Assembly: GCA_018398765.1 (NCBI GenBank)
Contig: JAHBMJ010005966.1
Coordinates: 33,445 to 59,710 of the forward strand
Source: Chromera velia
Lineage: Eukaryota > Sar > Chromeraceae
Length of the DNA stretch: 26,266 nucleotides
Reading direction: 5' to 3'
A program made the position numbers and the translations under genes. Shown here one piece after another: positions 10,180-20,099 of the stretch (position 1 is its first letter; each line of letters opens with the position of its first letter). The notes beneath the pieces are model-generated. The model was not told the origin of the DNA and did no database searches. It saw only the letters and a program-made list of their open reading frames with translations.

Positions 10180-10604
10180 CCTCAGAGAGGAAGTGAGTAC
10201 CAGGAGTGAGGGGGTCTGCGTGAGTGTCGGTATCAATCGAGCTTTCGTCGCGGCACTCCAGTTACTCACCCAGCACCTTTAAGCATTAACAGCTCTGTCT
10301 GTACTGCATGAGTGAGGACATAGAGATTCTCGGGATGAGTGAAGGCAAAAAGACTCAAACGGTATTTTATCAGCTCTGACTGCTCTTGCTCAGAGAGTTC
10401 GGCGGCTCAGAGGGTCTGGTGAAAACCTGAGGGTATAGAAAAAAAGACAGCAGCCATCTAACAACAGGGAAGCACGACTGCAGCTCTGGATGACCTCAGG
10501 ATGGACAACAGAGATTCTGTAACATGTGATGCTATGAAGGATCGAAGGCTACAAAAATAAGGAAGCTGGGTGGGAGAATTGATAAGTCGCCGGGATAGGG
10601 GGTC

Positions 10605-10894
10605 TGTGCGAAGTTCGGGCTTGGCAGCTCGAATTCTTAAGTATCCCGCCGCCCAAATCGATCTAAAGGTCTGAAGCGCGCATTCCGAGTGCTAAAAGCA
10701 GAATTAAATACATACAGGCGTACAAGACAAATAATTGCAGGTGCAGAGAAATCTATCCAGAAATAGCAGATTGACAGATTCAAATGCTAGTTCAAATGGC
10801 AGAATAGTAAACGTTCTAGATGACAGTCCTTCCGTATGATAGTGAAAGACATCCGGATGAGTGCATTATGACCAGTAGCTAGCCAGACTTTTCA
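10605..10894 (+). repeat. Right copy of the ~280-bp direct repeat
   Basis: 290 bases. It carries a 12-base duplication (CTAGTTCAAATG, next to an existing TTCAAATG) that the left copy lacks. The ends match the left copy exactly (TGTGCGAAGTTCGG...GACTTTTCAGT) before the flanks diverge. Confidence 0.9.
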
Positions 10895-11221
10895 GTATCA
10901 TGCAGTGAGTGACATGCAGTGACCCAACGATCGAAGCTCGCGCTCAAAGTGTTTCAACATGTTTCAACTCGAGATCAGTAAGTCACTGTCAGACCTCCTG
11001 CTGCCAGTGATATGAAATCATCACAAACATCGACACACCTTTCAAAAGCCTTGACTTTCCTTGAAGGTTGTCTTTTTTGTTCGAAAACTTTTCGACATAC
11101 TCAGTCTTTTGTCAGATTTCAAAGCCTTTTGACGCTCTCCTTGTGTGTTATACAATCAATCTGCACAGAGAGTTTCCTCTCCCCTTTTTCTGCTTATTTG
11201 TGGGCTTCGAATTTGTTTGGA
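10895..11221. other. Upstream region of the six-exon Glu-rich protein gene
   Basis: The frame is open in phase with the gene from 11012 (an earlier in-frame ATG at 11012-11014), but its residues up to 11221 are Ser/Phe/Leu/Cys-rich and look like translated non-coding DNA. No promoter element is assigned. Confidence 0.35.
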
Positions 11222-14200
11222 ATGGTTGTCTTAAGAGGTATAGAGCTCGCAATTATTGCCCCCACTGTGGCACCCTGGGTGCTGACCGGCACGTTCGGGC
11301 TGATTCAACTGGGCAGCATGATTGTGGAGGGGGTGAAAGCAACGGCTGAAATGGTGGGAGCAACGGTGGAGATGTTGAAGGAGGAGGTGCCAGACATTAG
11401 CAAGGAGGAGGCAGAGGAACTATGGCCAGAGATGAAGGAGTATTGGGCAGAGTGGTCCGAGGAGAGAATTCAAAACATGCTGGACGAGCACAAGTACTCT
11501 CGGATGAACGGCGCTCAGAAAACGGTGAGTCAATCAAAAGCTACAGGCGTTGCTCATGTTGTTGTTTCAACTTTGCTGAGAAAGGCATCCGTGGAATTCG
11601 TTCTAGATATCTCAATTTGTCATTCCTGAATCAACAGGTGCATTCGATTATGGAAAGTCTCACCCCTAGACGGCTTTTTTCGCCTTATTTTCCTTTCACC
11701 TTTGATTCTGTTTGTTCTCTGACTGTTGTTCAGTCCCTCTCCATTCAGGCCCTCTTGCATTGAATCTGCTTGTCGATGATAGACTCTCTGAAGTGAACGT
11801 ACTCAGGTTATATATAAAAACAGCACCAAGCACCACACAACAACACGTCCTTCCTGCTTTGGCTGCACCATGTCTTTAATTCGTGTTTGGACTGAACGAA
11901 TCCTTTCCCTTCCCCTGTGTGCATGCCCTCATCGACTGACTGACTGACTGACTGACTGACTGACTGACTGACTGACTGACTGACTGACTAACTGACTGAC
12001 TGACTGACTGACTGACTGACTGACTGACTAACTAACTGACTGACTGACTGACTGACTGACTGACTGCAGCTGTGCGACCTGAGGTACCTCTTTGCCGACT
12101 CCTCTAGGCCCATTAAGAGACGCCTGAGGGTGCCGGAGTCCAAAATCTCATTCCCGCCCCCTCCCAGGGACTCTGGGTGGGAAGAGGAGCTAGAGGAAGA
12201 GGAGGAACTGGAGGAAGAGGAGGAGCTGGAGGAAATAGTGGAGGAGACATGTCGGCAGAAGGAGGAGGATGGACTGTATGTGAGCGCTGCATCTCCCCTT
12301 CCTTCTGTCCTTGGGGGGATCCCCATTTGAAAACTTGAAGAACAATGAAGGGAGAGGGGGGGGGCAATGATGCAAAAAGTCCTGAGTAATGCCCTCATGC
12401 CAAGGGTAGAGGAGTCGAATGGAGTTTGAGGGATTTGTGTGGATGTGCGTGTAAGGGGGGTGTCGTCTGTTTGCCCTTCGATCACTTGGGGCGCCTTAGA
12501 GGGAGGTCTGCCGATGTGTGCAGATTTAATGACGGGAATGAATGAATGAACGAATGTCATCTTCGGGGGGAGGGGGAGAGAGAGAGAGAAAGAGAGAGAG
12601 AGAGCTCTGTTGGAGGGAGGAGGGGTGAGGGGGGGGGTCATTAGGAATGTTAGAGCATGCTTGGGGGGATCTCTCCTGCCTTGTGAGCATGCATTTGCAT
12701 ATTGGTGCAGCACAGCTAGAGGTCTCAATCAATCAAATTGAATCAATCGGGGCCGGAAGGGAAAAGAAGGGAGAGGGTGTGAGAATGCACCCTGGCCGGC
12801 TGGGTGATTGACGAGATCGGATCGATGGATCGATTGATGGAGATGAAAGCAGAAATTGAAACTTTGGAGGGATGGGCCGTTCGTTGAAAGTGCATGCATC
12901 CGCTTGAGAGGGGGGGTATTGAGAGAGATTAGGGGGATTTGAATTCTTCATCTGCTCCTCTGAGTCTAATCTGCCGGTGGAGGTCCTCTCTCTCTCTCTC
13001 TCTCTCTCTCTGTATGTATGCCTGAATTAAGAGAGAATGAGGGAATGTTCTCTTCTTTCCTTCTGGCATTCGCGAGTGGCCTCTAAAGTTTGTTTGTATG
13101 AAGAAAGAAAGTATCGATTTATCGTCAGTTGATCGCTTCATTCATTCGACTGCGGGGACAAAATTCGATGGGTAATGTCCCGTCCCTTCGTTGACTCACA
13201 TAACGCAAGTTTGCCAAAACGATCGATCGATTTGAAGGGAGCTAGTCTAAGAGCAGTGAGGGAATTAAGGGAACTGAGGGAGGGAGGGAGGGGCCAGGGG
13301 GCCACGGCTGTATGCAAGGGGAAAATTCTTTAAGGGAGGGCGTCATCGACGATCAATGGGGCCTGCATGCATGCATGCAGAGTTCCGTTTTAGCCATCCA
13401 GGCATGCAGCTAGAGGGTTGCTGAGTATATCGAGTAGTTGACAGGTAATTATTGATTTGCCGTACGTCGCTTCGATCGATCATGCAGGCGTGCTCGAGCA
13501 TGCAACTGTTGGCATGATCCGTGGTGCATGCGTTCAGTCAGCATGCAACTGTCGGCATGATCCGTGGTGCATGCGTTCAGTCAGCATGCAACTGTCAGCA
13601 TGATCCGTGGTGCATGCGTTCAGTCAGCATGCAACTGTCGGCATAATCCGTGGTGCATGCGTTCAGTCAGCATGCAACTGTCGGCATGATCCGTGGTGCA
13701 TGCGTTCAGTCAGCATGCAACTGTCGGCATGATCCGTGGTGCATGCGTTCAGTCAGCATGCAACTGTCGGCATGATCCATGGTGCATGCGTTCAGTCAGC
13801 ATGCAACTGTCGGCATGATCCGTGGTGCATGCGTTCAGTCAGCATGCAACTGTTGGCATGATCCGTGGTGCATGCGTTCAGTCAGCATGCAACTGTCGGT
13901 ATGATCCGTGGTGTATGCGTTCAGTCAGCATGCAACTATCGGCATGATCTGTGGTGCATGCGTTCAGTCAGCATGCAACTGTCGGCATGATCCGTGATGT
14001 ATGCGTTCAGTTGAGAACCTTGGGGGGGGGGGGGAGAAGGGGAAGAAAAGAGGAGGATCGCCGGACGGAAAGGAATTCTCTCGAGGGAGGGAGNNNNNNN
14101 NNNNNNNNNNNNNNNNNNNNNNNNNNNNNNNNNNNNNNNNNNNNNNNNNNNNNNNNNNNNNNNNNNNNNNNNNNNNNNNNNNNNNNNNNNNNNNNNNNNN

Positions 14201-17200
14201 NNNNNNNNNNNNNNNNNNNNNNNNNNNNNNNNNNNNNNNNNNNNNNNNNNNNNNNNNNNNNNNNNNNNNNNNNNNNNNNNNNNNNNNNNNNNNNNNNNNN
14301 NNNNNNNNNNNNNNNNNNNNNNNNNNNNNNNNNNNNNNNNNNNNNNNNNNNNNNNNNNNNNNNNNNNNNNNNNNNNNNNNNNNNNNNNNNNNNNNNNNNN
14401 NNNNNNNNNNNNNNNNNNNNNNGGGGGGGAAAGGGGCTAGCTACTTTGAATTCATCAGCTCCTTTCAATGAATCGAATTTGTGAATAGAGCTCTGTCCAC
14501 TTACTGGCCCTCGGATGCATGGCGGGAACGTTCACGTTCTTCTATCAGTCCGAAGTGTCCTCCTCAATCCCTTCATTGCATGAACTTTTTGCACAGAGAT
14601 CATAATGCGTCTGTTCAATGGACAAGCAAGCATCCATGCATCCACTCACTTAACCATCAATCTGTCTACTGTACAGGACGGAAAGAGATGGAAAAGCAAA
14701 AGGGCTTCATCAGGGGAGGGGAGGGGAGAGGAAGGGAATGGTCATACCACCACACCAACACCTGGTGAGCATCTCTCTCTGTCGACAGGGGCTCGATCGA
14801 GAGGGAGTTGCCATGCTTGCAAGTAGTCAGGCAGGCAGAGAACGTCAATGGATGGACGGCATGCAGGAAAGAAGAGAAGGAATCAAGAGTGCTCTGAAGT
14901 GATCCAATACAGAGAGCTGAAGGGTCACTGATCGATCACATCAGCTTGGATGGACGGCATGTGATTTGACTGCATGGAGTCCTCACATTATGCAGCCGGC
15001 AGGCTCATCATGCAGATAGGGGGGTGACTTCCTTCCCTCCTTGCCTTAGGTATTGATCGAGGTGTCGATTAACTCCTTTTAGTCTCTGGCCATTTTGCAG
15101 CATTGCGTTGCAGTGGACCCACATGAACATCCAGAGTGAGTGCTGCACAGCCATGAAAGATGCGGCCATTCATTCAGAGCAACACCGAAGAAAGGAGGGG
15201 AAGGGAAGTCAGGGAGAAGAAGAGTTGGGCGACCAAAAGGGGGAGGCGAGGTCAGCAGACCTACCTGCGTATCTTACGCTTGCTGTCTCTCCATTTGCAT
15301 TTGTCTCGCCTCTTCAAGGGTCTTTTTGTCACGTTCTCTATCAAAACAAATGCCTGCAAATGCCTCGATCATTCGAGTGGGTGCGTCTGAGATTGAGGTA
15401 CTGATCCAAAGGGCCAATCGAGAAAACAGGTTGGAGGGAAACCGAATGAAGAGGGCACGAGGGAATACTCAGCTGGGAGGAAGGGAAAGGGAGAGAGAAA
15501 GGGAAAGGGACGGATGTGTTGTTTATACTCTTGCGTGCTTTCCCTAATCGAGACGTCAAGGACTAGAGATAGGAACAGAGACAGGGCAGGCTGGTTGGAC
15601 CAGCTGCTCAGTACGTGAGTGTCAATAATGCAGGCTCTCTTCATTCCATAGAATCAATTTCATGCATTCTCTTTTCTTTCTTCGATCCTAAATTTCCTCT
15701 TTCCTTCCTTTCTGGTATGTGGTCCTGCACCTGGACCTCTGCCTTCCTTCCTTCCTGTGTCTCTATCGCGGCGGTGGAGGGATTGGTGGGAGGGAATGGG
15801 GGGAACTGGATACTGTAAAATAGATATTATCTGGTAGGTGCCTTTGGTTTGGAAGTAGCCGGTTTCTTGGCTTGATTGTTTTTCCCTCCCTCTGCAGTGA
15901 TGCTCTGAGGCTGCAGGGGTGCACGGGCCCTACAGGCATTTGGGTGAGTTTGAGGGGGAACTTGAAGGGATCAATGCCTAATGGGGCCGGGTGTATGAGA
16001 CCGGGAGGATCAGAGGGGAGGGGGGCAAACAATGACCCGATTCATCTATAAATAAATCAATAAACCTGAATGAAATTAAATCAGAATGAGTAAAACATAA
16101 ATCTATGGATAGATGAAGGAGCTAGGGTTTGGGTGAAAATGCAATTTAAAAAATTGACGACGAGAGGGGAAGAAGGGACGCGGCAAGGGAGAGAAAACGA
16201 AGAAGCTGTTCTTTTTCTCTTTCTTGAATGAAACAAAAAAGTCCCCTGCAGGCAGGTTTTGTATGGGAATTAAGACAAAAAGGGAGGGGTTCTTTTGTAG
16301 TATATATAAAAGAAGAGAAAAGAAGCATTCCATCCACATGACGTTTTCGTGTTCTTTTCTTGCTCTCCTTCTTTTTCTTTTTCCTTTGCATCCTTTTTTG
16401 TGAAGGGTCTATGCGGGTTGCTTCACTCCCTCCCTTCCTGTTGTTGGGAATTCAATTAGATGCTCTGATCCCACAATTCCGGTTTTTGCTTCATTTTTAT
16501 ATGAATGAATGAATGACTGAATGAATGAATGAATGAATGAATGAAAGTATGTGCAGAGGGCAATTGGGAACACTCTTTTGTACTGATTTTTGTTTTTTGC
16601 TTTTCAGATCTGTTTGTTGGTGCCTGTTGTCTCCTCTGTGTGTTTGTAAATTAGGTTGGCTGGCATATGGGATTGATATTCTGTGCTTCACAGTTTCTGG
16701 CTTCTTCTTTGGCTGGCACTTTCAGTCATGAACTGACAGCGCTTTCTTTGGTTCATTCAAACAGGTTGCCAGTCTCTCTGCTTGTGTCGGTCGGGAAAAA
16801 ATTGAACTGCTGGAGCATCAAAGCAAGATTCACTGTCTCGCTTTCTGTCTGCACTTGTGTCGGCCGAGAAGCAAGGTGAGCTGTCTATAAGGATCGGAGT
16901 TCCACTCCAAAAGAATCAAGCCGATTGATCATCTTGCTGTACGTGACGGTTTTGAGGAATGAAGTCGAGGAGGCATAATTGAGGTACAACAATTCAGTTA
17001 AATTAATTCGATCCATCTGCATGTAATCAATCCGGCCATCCACTCGATAGATGAGGGCGGATCCATGTAAGTAGGAGTTGGCGGGAGGGAACGGCTGCAT
17101 AGATATTCAATCTGACTGTTCCTTTCCATCCGTGACAAAAGAGAAAGGACAGCAAAGCAAGCGTGTACCAGTGTATTCTTTATATCTTCAATCGCTCGTT

Positions 17201-17808
17201 CGCTCTTTTCAATGGCTCGTGCATTCTCTTAGCCAAAATTTCATCACCGGCTTTTCAATCCGCCTTCTTTGAGCAATCGAATCAAAGTCGCCTGTTACTT
17301 TCTGCATGACTTCTTAAAAAAAAGAGGAAAGCTAGACATACCCTATTTCTGTGTGCCCTTGCATTCGTTTATTATGTGATTGCGCGCTTCGCAAGGCTTG
17401 AAGAAATTTATTGGAATTCGTCGATATCACTGCTTTGGTCTCTCCCTATTTACGTGCGGGACCGAGCGCTGCTTTTGTTTTTTCTTTTTCTTCTTTCATG
17501 TTTGCCTTCTACTGCTGCTGCCTTCTTCTTGTCTTCTGTCGGTTTGTTTGTTAAATTCGTTTTGTGCCTGAAACTCTCACTTTGCGTAGAAAATTGAGAG
17601 ATTAAGAGGTGTTTTGGGTGGACATGACAGCTCTTGTTGGATTGTATGCGGCTGTTTGCCTAAAGATCCTTCTCTGATATATGGTGGAATCGAACCGCGT
17701 ACGCCGAGAGAGGAGGATGCGGCCATCAATTCATTCGATCGAAGGAAGAAAGTTGAGGCCATGGCAATTCAGGTGAAGCAAATGAAAGAACGAATGAAGC
17801 TACGCTAA
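11222..17808 (+). CDS. Hypothetical single-pass, Glu-rich protein, six exons
   Basis: Proposed exons: 11222-11524, 12070-12279, 15101-15135, 15898-15943, 16765-16875 and 17590-17808, totalling 307 residues. All phases agree (0, 0, 2, 0, 0). The donors are GTGAGT or GTGAGC, and each acceptor is a CAG or TAG. Residues 6-36 are a hydrophobic, Pro/Gly-containing segment ([16 protein letters not shown]...), possibly a membrane helix or uncleaved anchor. An acidic helical region follows ([20 protein letters not shown]). Residues 139-160 are almost all Glu with Leu every sixth residue, suggesting a charged single alpha-helix. Exons 3 and 4 encode [19 protein letters not shown], reading smoothly across a 35-nt exon. 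Exon 5 is Cys/His-rich, and exon 6 ends in a basic helix ([11 protein letters not shown]). No family is recognised. Exons 1-2 are firm, 3-5 good, 6 moderate. Intron 2 contains the assembly gap, so an exon could be missing. Confidence 0.6.
11934..12066. repeat. (TGAC)n array directly before a splice acceptor
   Basis: About 33 tandem units of GACT/TGAC, with three units changed to TAAC, end at the CTGCAG acceptor of exon 2 of the Glu-rich gene. Each unit carries CTGAC or CTAAC, both of which fit the general branch-point consensus CTRAY. Confidence 0.95.
12577..12604. repeat. (GA)n microsatellite
   Basis: A short GA run in intron 2 of the Glu-rich gene. Confidence 0.9.
12985..13011. repeat. (CT)n microsatellite
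   Basis: A pure CT run in intron 2 of the Glu-rich gene. Confidence 0.9.
13498..14013. repeat. 43-bp minisatellite, 12 copies
   Basis: Units begin GCATGCAACTGTCGGCATGA at 13498, 13541, 13584 and so on every 43 bases to 13971, with only a few substitutions between copies. Each unit contains two GCATGC palindromes plus GCATGAT. There are no unique spacers, so this is not a CRISPR array. It lies in intron 2 of the Glu-rich gene, just before a G-run and the assembly gap. Confidence 0.97.
14094..14422. other. Assembly gap (329 N)
   Basis: Unsequenced bases inside intron 2 of the Glu-rich gene. The left side has a run of 12 G within 14022-14035 and the right side opens with seven G, so strong G-rich structure may have caused the gap. 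Frames that cross it are meaningless. Confidence 1.
16501..16545. repeat. (GAAT)n microsatellite
   Basis: About 11 tandem GAAT units with one GACT variant, in intron 4 of the Glu-rich gene. Confidence 0.95.
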
Positions 17809-17860
17809 GGGCGGGTGATGCACTGCAATGAACCGATCAAGTCGAGAATTAAAGGCAGAG

Positions 17861-17912
17861 ACAGAGAGAGGGTGGGAGAGAGAGAGAGAAAGAGAAGGAG
17901 AGAGAGAGAGGG
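17861..17912. repeat. (GA)n microsatellite
   Basis: An imperfect GA run immediately downstream of the stop codon of the Glu-rich gene. Confidence 0.9.
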
Positions 17913-17969
17913 AAGGACCAGGCGACCGTTCTAACTTCTCGATCTGCGTGTACGTCTGTGCCTATCCAC

Positions 17970-18327
17970 TTACGTGGGGATGCACAGCTGCGGACAGCCA
18001 AGCAAGCAGCCGAGCCAAGAGACGCGAGAGGAAAAGACGAAAAGAGAAGAGACTGGCCGAGCTAAGGAAGGGTCTAGGAGGGGAACCGGACGTTCACATG
18101 AGAAGAGGTTAGCTTCCTCATCCATACCTAGTTGGATTGGTGGCAAGCTGTCCCTCTTCCCTCCATACAGAATTCTATACAGGTCGTGCACGGAATCAAC
18201 AAACTCCAATGTGTCCCTGTCCCTTCGTAGAATTCTGGGTGCGTCTGGGGAACCCGGTTCCTCCGATTCACTTCTTCTCTCTTCATTTCCCCATGCAGAA
18301 CCAAAGGAATCATGCACAGCAATTCCT
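17970..18327 (-). CDS. Possible isolated minus-strand exon
   Basis: Reading the minus strand, an acceptor (GCATGCAG ending at 18328) is followed in phase by GIAVHDSFGSAWGNEE. The frame stays open past RDTLEFVDSVHDLYRILYGG to a GTAAGT donor just beyond 17972; an internal GTATGG donor at 18127 is an alternative end. The first 65 residues are protein-like. No neighbouring minus-strand exon could be linked, because downstream it would run into the plus-strand gene ending at 17808. It may be a gene remnant, an antisense transcript or chance. Confidence 0.25.
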
Positions 18328-18950
18328 CTGCATGCTCACCAACAAATGCATATGGTGACTTTCCGACAGTGATCCTGATAAATCTCTCTCTTTTTCACGG
18401 AAAAGAGAATGGCCAAATGCAAAATTAAAGACCTCAGAATCGATTAACGCCTCAGTTTTTTGTGTGTGTCCGTAAAATGTGAAGAGAATTGTTGAGCATT
18501 GTGGTCGACGTTGTCTGCTTACATTTTTATTTGCTGCCCCAGCTGTCAAATTGTGTTCAGGAACTGATAAGGCCTGTTTTGAAGCAAACGGCTATTTTCC
18601 GAGTGTTTTGGATCAAAACTATGCGTTGTGATGCTTCTATGCGATCTTATTTAACTCGGATGGTCTGGTTATATACCTGTATAGCAGCTAAACAAGTCAT
18701 TAGATGCACATTGAACGATATTAAATTAAGAAAGTATAAATTTATAAGACATATAGAACAGATTCGACTGTAATCAACTTTTATAAAGTTAATAAAACAT
18801 TGTCAGACTTAGTCAGTCTTTACTAGTACATTTCATCAATTTGTGACCATGATGTGCATTTAATTCTTGCTTATATTTTTTTATATTATCGTTTCTAGAA
18901 TCGTTTAAACTTTGAGCTATACTAATTCTGTAGTGTTACGCAAAGTTAAA

Positions 18951-18988
18951 TGTGTAACAATTACCCCTGACCCCCCTTTTGTTACACA
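18951..18988. repeat. GTGTAAC inverted repeat
   Basis: TGTGTAAC at 18951-18958 pairs perfectly with GTTACACA at 18981-18988 across 22 bases that include a C-rich run. Further direct copies of the motif lie at 19361 and 19405. It may be the end structure of a decayed DNA element. Confidence 0.6.
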
Positions 18989-19192
18989 AAAAAAGTGTAT
19001 AACAATTAATATGTAATAATTCTAGACAAATCCACCGTTTCTCTCATGGCACATTCCCTGCTCCCGTCTTTGTTCATTTTACCCTTGCCTCCAGTGCTCA
19101 AAAGTTCTTCCTGCATTGCTGACGACACCATTGCTCCAAAAGCACTAGTAGTACCTTCAAACTGTCGTAAAGAAGAAAAAGAAGATGAAACG

Positions 19193-19340
19193 TGGAATTA
19201 ATATACACCAACTTGAAAGTGTATCATAATGCATTCCTAAAAGTGATAGTTTGAATTAATGCACACTAAAGTGTATACTTGATGCATTCCTAAAAGTGAT
19301 AGTTTGAATTACTGCACACTAAAGTGTATATTAATTCATT
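19193..19340. repeat. 52-bp tandem repeat, about 2.5 copies
   Basis: GCATTCCTAAAAGTGATAG recurs at 19231 and 19283, giving a 52-base period. A diverged copy precedes the first and a partial copy follows the second. Each unit includes the inverted ACACT/AGTGT pair. Confidence 0.85.
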
Positions 19341-20099
19341 CATCAAAATTCTATTAAAATGTGTAACAAAACAATGTGTAATAAAACATTTTGAAAAAAG
19401 TGATTGTGTAACCCTATAGGATTGGTGTACTTTGAGCTAGACTTTGAGTCTTCGATCTAAATAATTAGACTAAATCTTTAGTATTGATTATCAGAATCTA
19501 ACGCGTTTTTCAACAATTAATTTTTTTTTTTATATTTGTCTTTCAGAGACTCTTTCTTTTTATTTCTGTGTCTGTGTTTGTATCTTAATTATAATTCAAT
19601 CACTAATCTCAGTTTCTACACTTTTTTAAAAATAGAATTTGTATACTAGTTTGAGCAAAACTTTAAATGATAAGTGGTAAGTGATTTATTGGTGCCCTAG
19701 GATACTGTTGCCGTTTAAATAAGTTTTTAGATGAATGATGAATCTAGAGATTAATTTTTAGAAATATTCTGATACTAGTTCTGATACTGCGCTGATATGA
19801 GAAATTGATGTGAATTCTACTACTACTAGTAGCTGCTTGTTGGGGGGCTCCCGCGATCGAGCAGTCACCAAGCAAGGACTTTTGAAGTAAAACCCCTTGC
19901 CACCATTGGCCCACCAAGGACTTCCCTGCCATCGTAGAACAGATGGCTTCACTGACCTGACATCGAGGTATTCGCCCCTTGGTCTCTCTTTGTCTTATAT
20001 TCCCTATCTTGCATTAGTTTTCTGTCTTTAATTCTGCCTCTATTCGGAATCAGGGTTCAATTTCGGATAAACCCATCTTGCTCGCCTTACTTCATCCAC

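Larger units (their letters stand above)
9163..10894. mobile_element. Putative non-autonomous LTR-type element (TRIM-like)
   Basis: Two direct repeats (9163-9440 and 10605-10894) enclose a 1,164-base interior with no convincing gene. Each repeat begins TGTGCGAAGTTCGG and ends GACTTTTCA, giving the TG...CA ends typical of LTRs. A purine-rich tract (GGGATAGGGGG, 10592-10602) sits just before the right copy, where a polypurine tract would lie. No clear target-site duplication and no convincing tRNA primer-binding site were found, so a segmental duplication is the main alternative. Confidence 0.45.
18600..20099. other. Gene-free, mostly AT-rich block
   Basis: No recognisable protein. From about 18640 to 19790 the composition is strongly AT-rich. 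It contains repeated GTGTAAC motifs (18951, 19361, 19406), one inverted copy (18981), a 52-bp tandem repeat (about 19193-19340) and a segment (19668-19717) resembling the margin of the block at 3950-5860 in inverted orientation. 19840-19935 is a more GC-rich stretch with two near-copies of CCAAGGACTT. The 3' UTR of the haloperoxidase-like gene should occupy the bases just below 20100. Confidence 0.5.

Noticed and set aside
11988-12728. A 246-residue minus-strand ORF with Ser-rich and Ser-Val-Gln repeats
   Set aside because: It is the antisense of the Glu-rich exon and of the TGAC array, and its repeats simply mirror those.
13498-14013. CRISPR-like regular repeat array
   Set aside because: The 43-bp units follow one another directly with no unique spacers, no cas genes are present, and the window is clearly eukaryotic.
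13951-14484. ORFs spanning the N gap
   Set aside because: Most of their length is undetermined sequence.
17675-17705. tRNA B-box match (GGTTCGATTCC on the minus strand)
   Set aside because: The flanking bases do not form a T-stem (CGCGG against CCACC fails), no A box or acceptor stem fits, and the segment lies in a probable coding exon.
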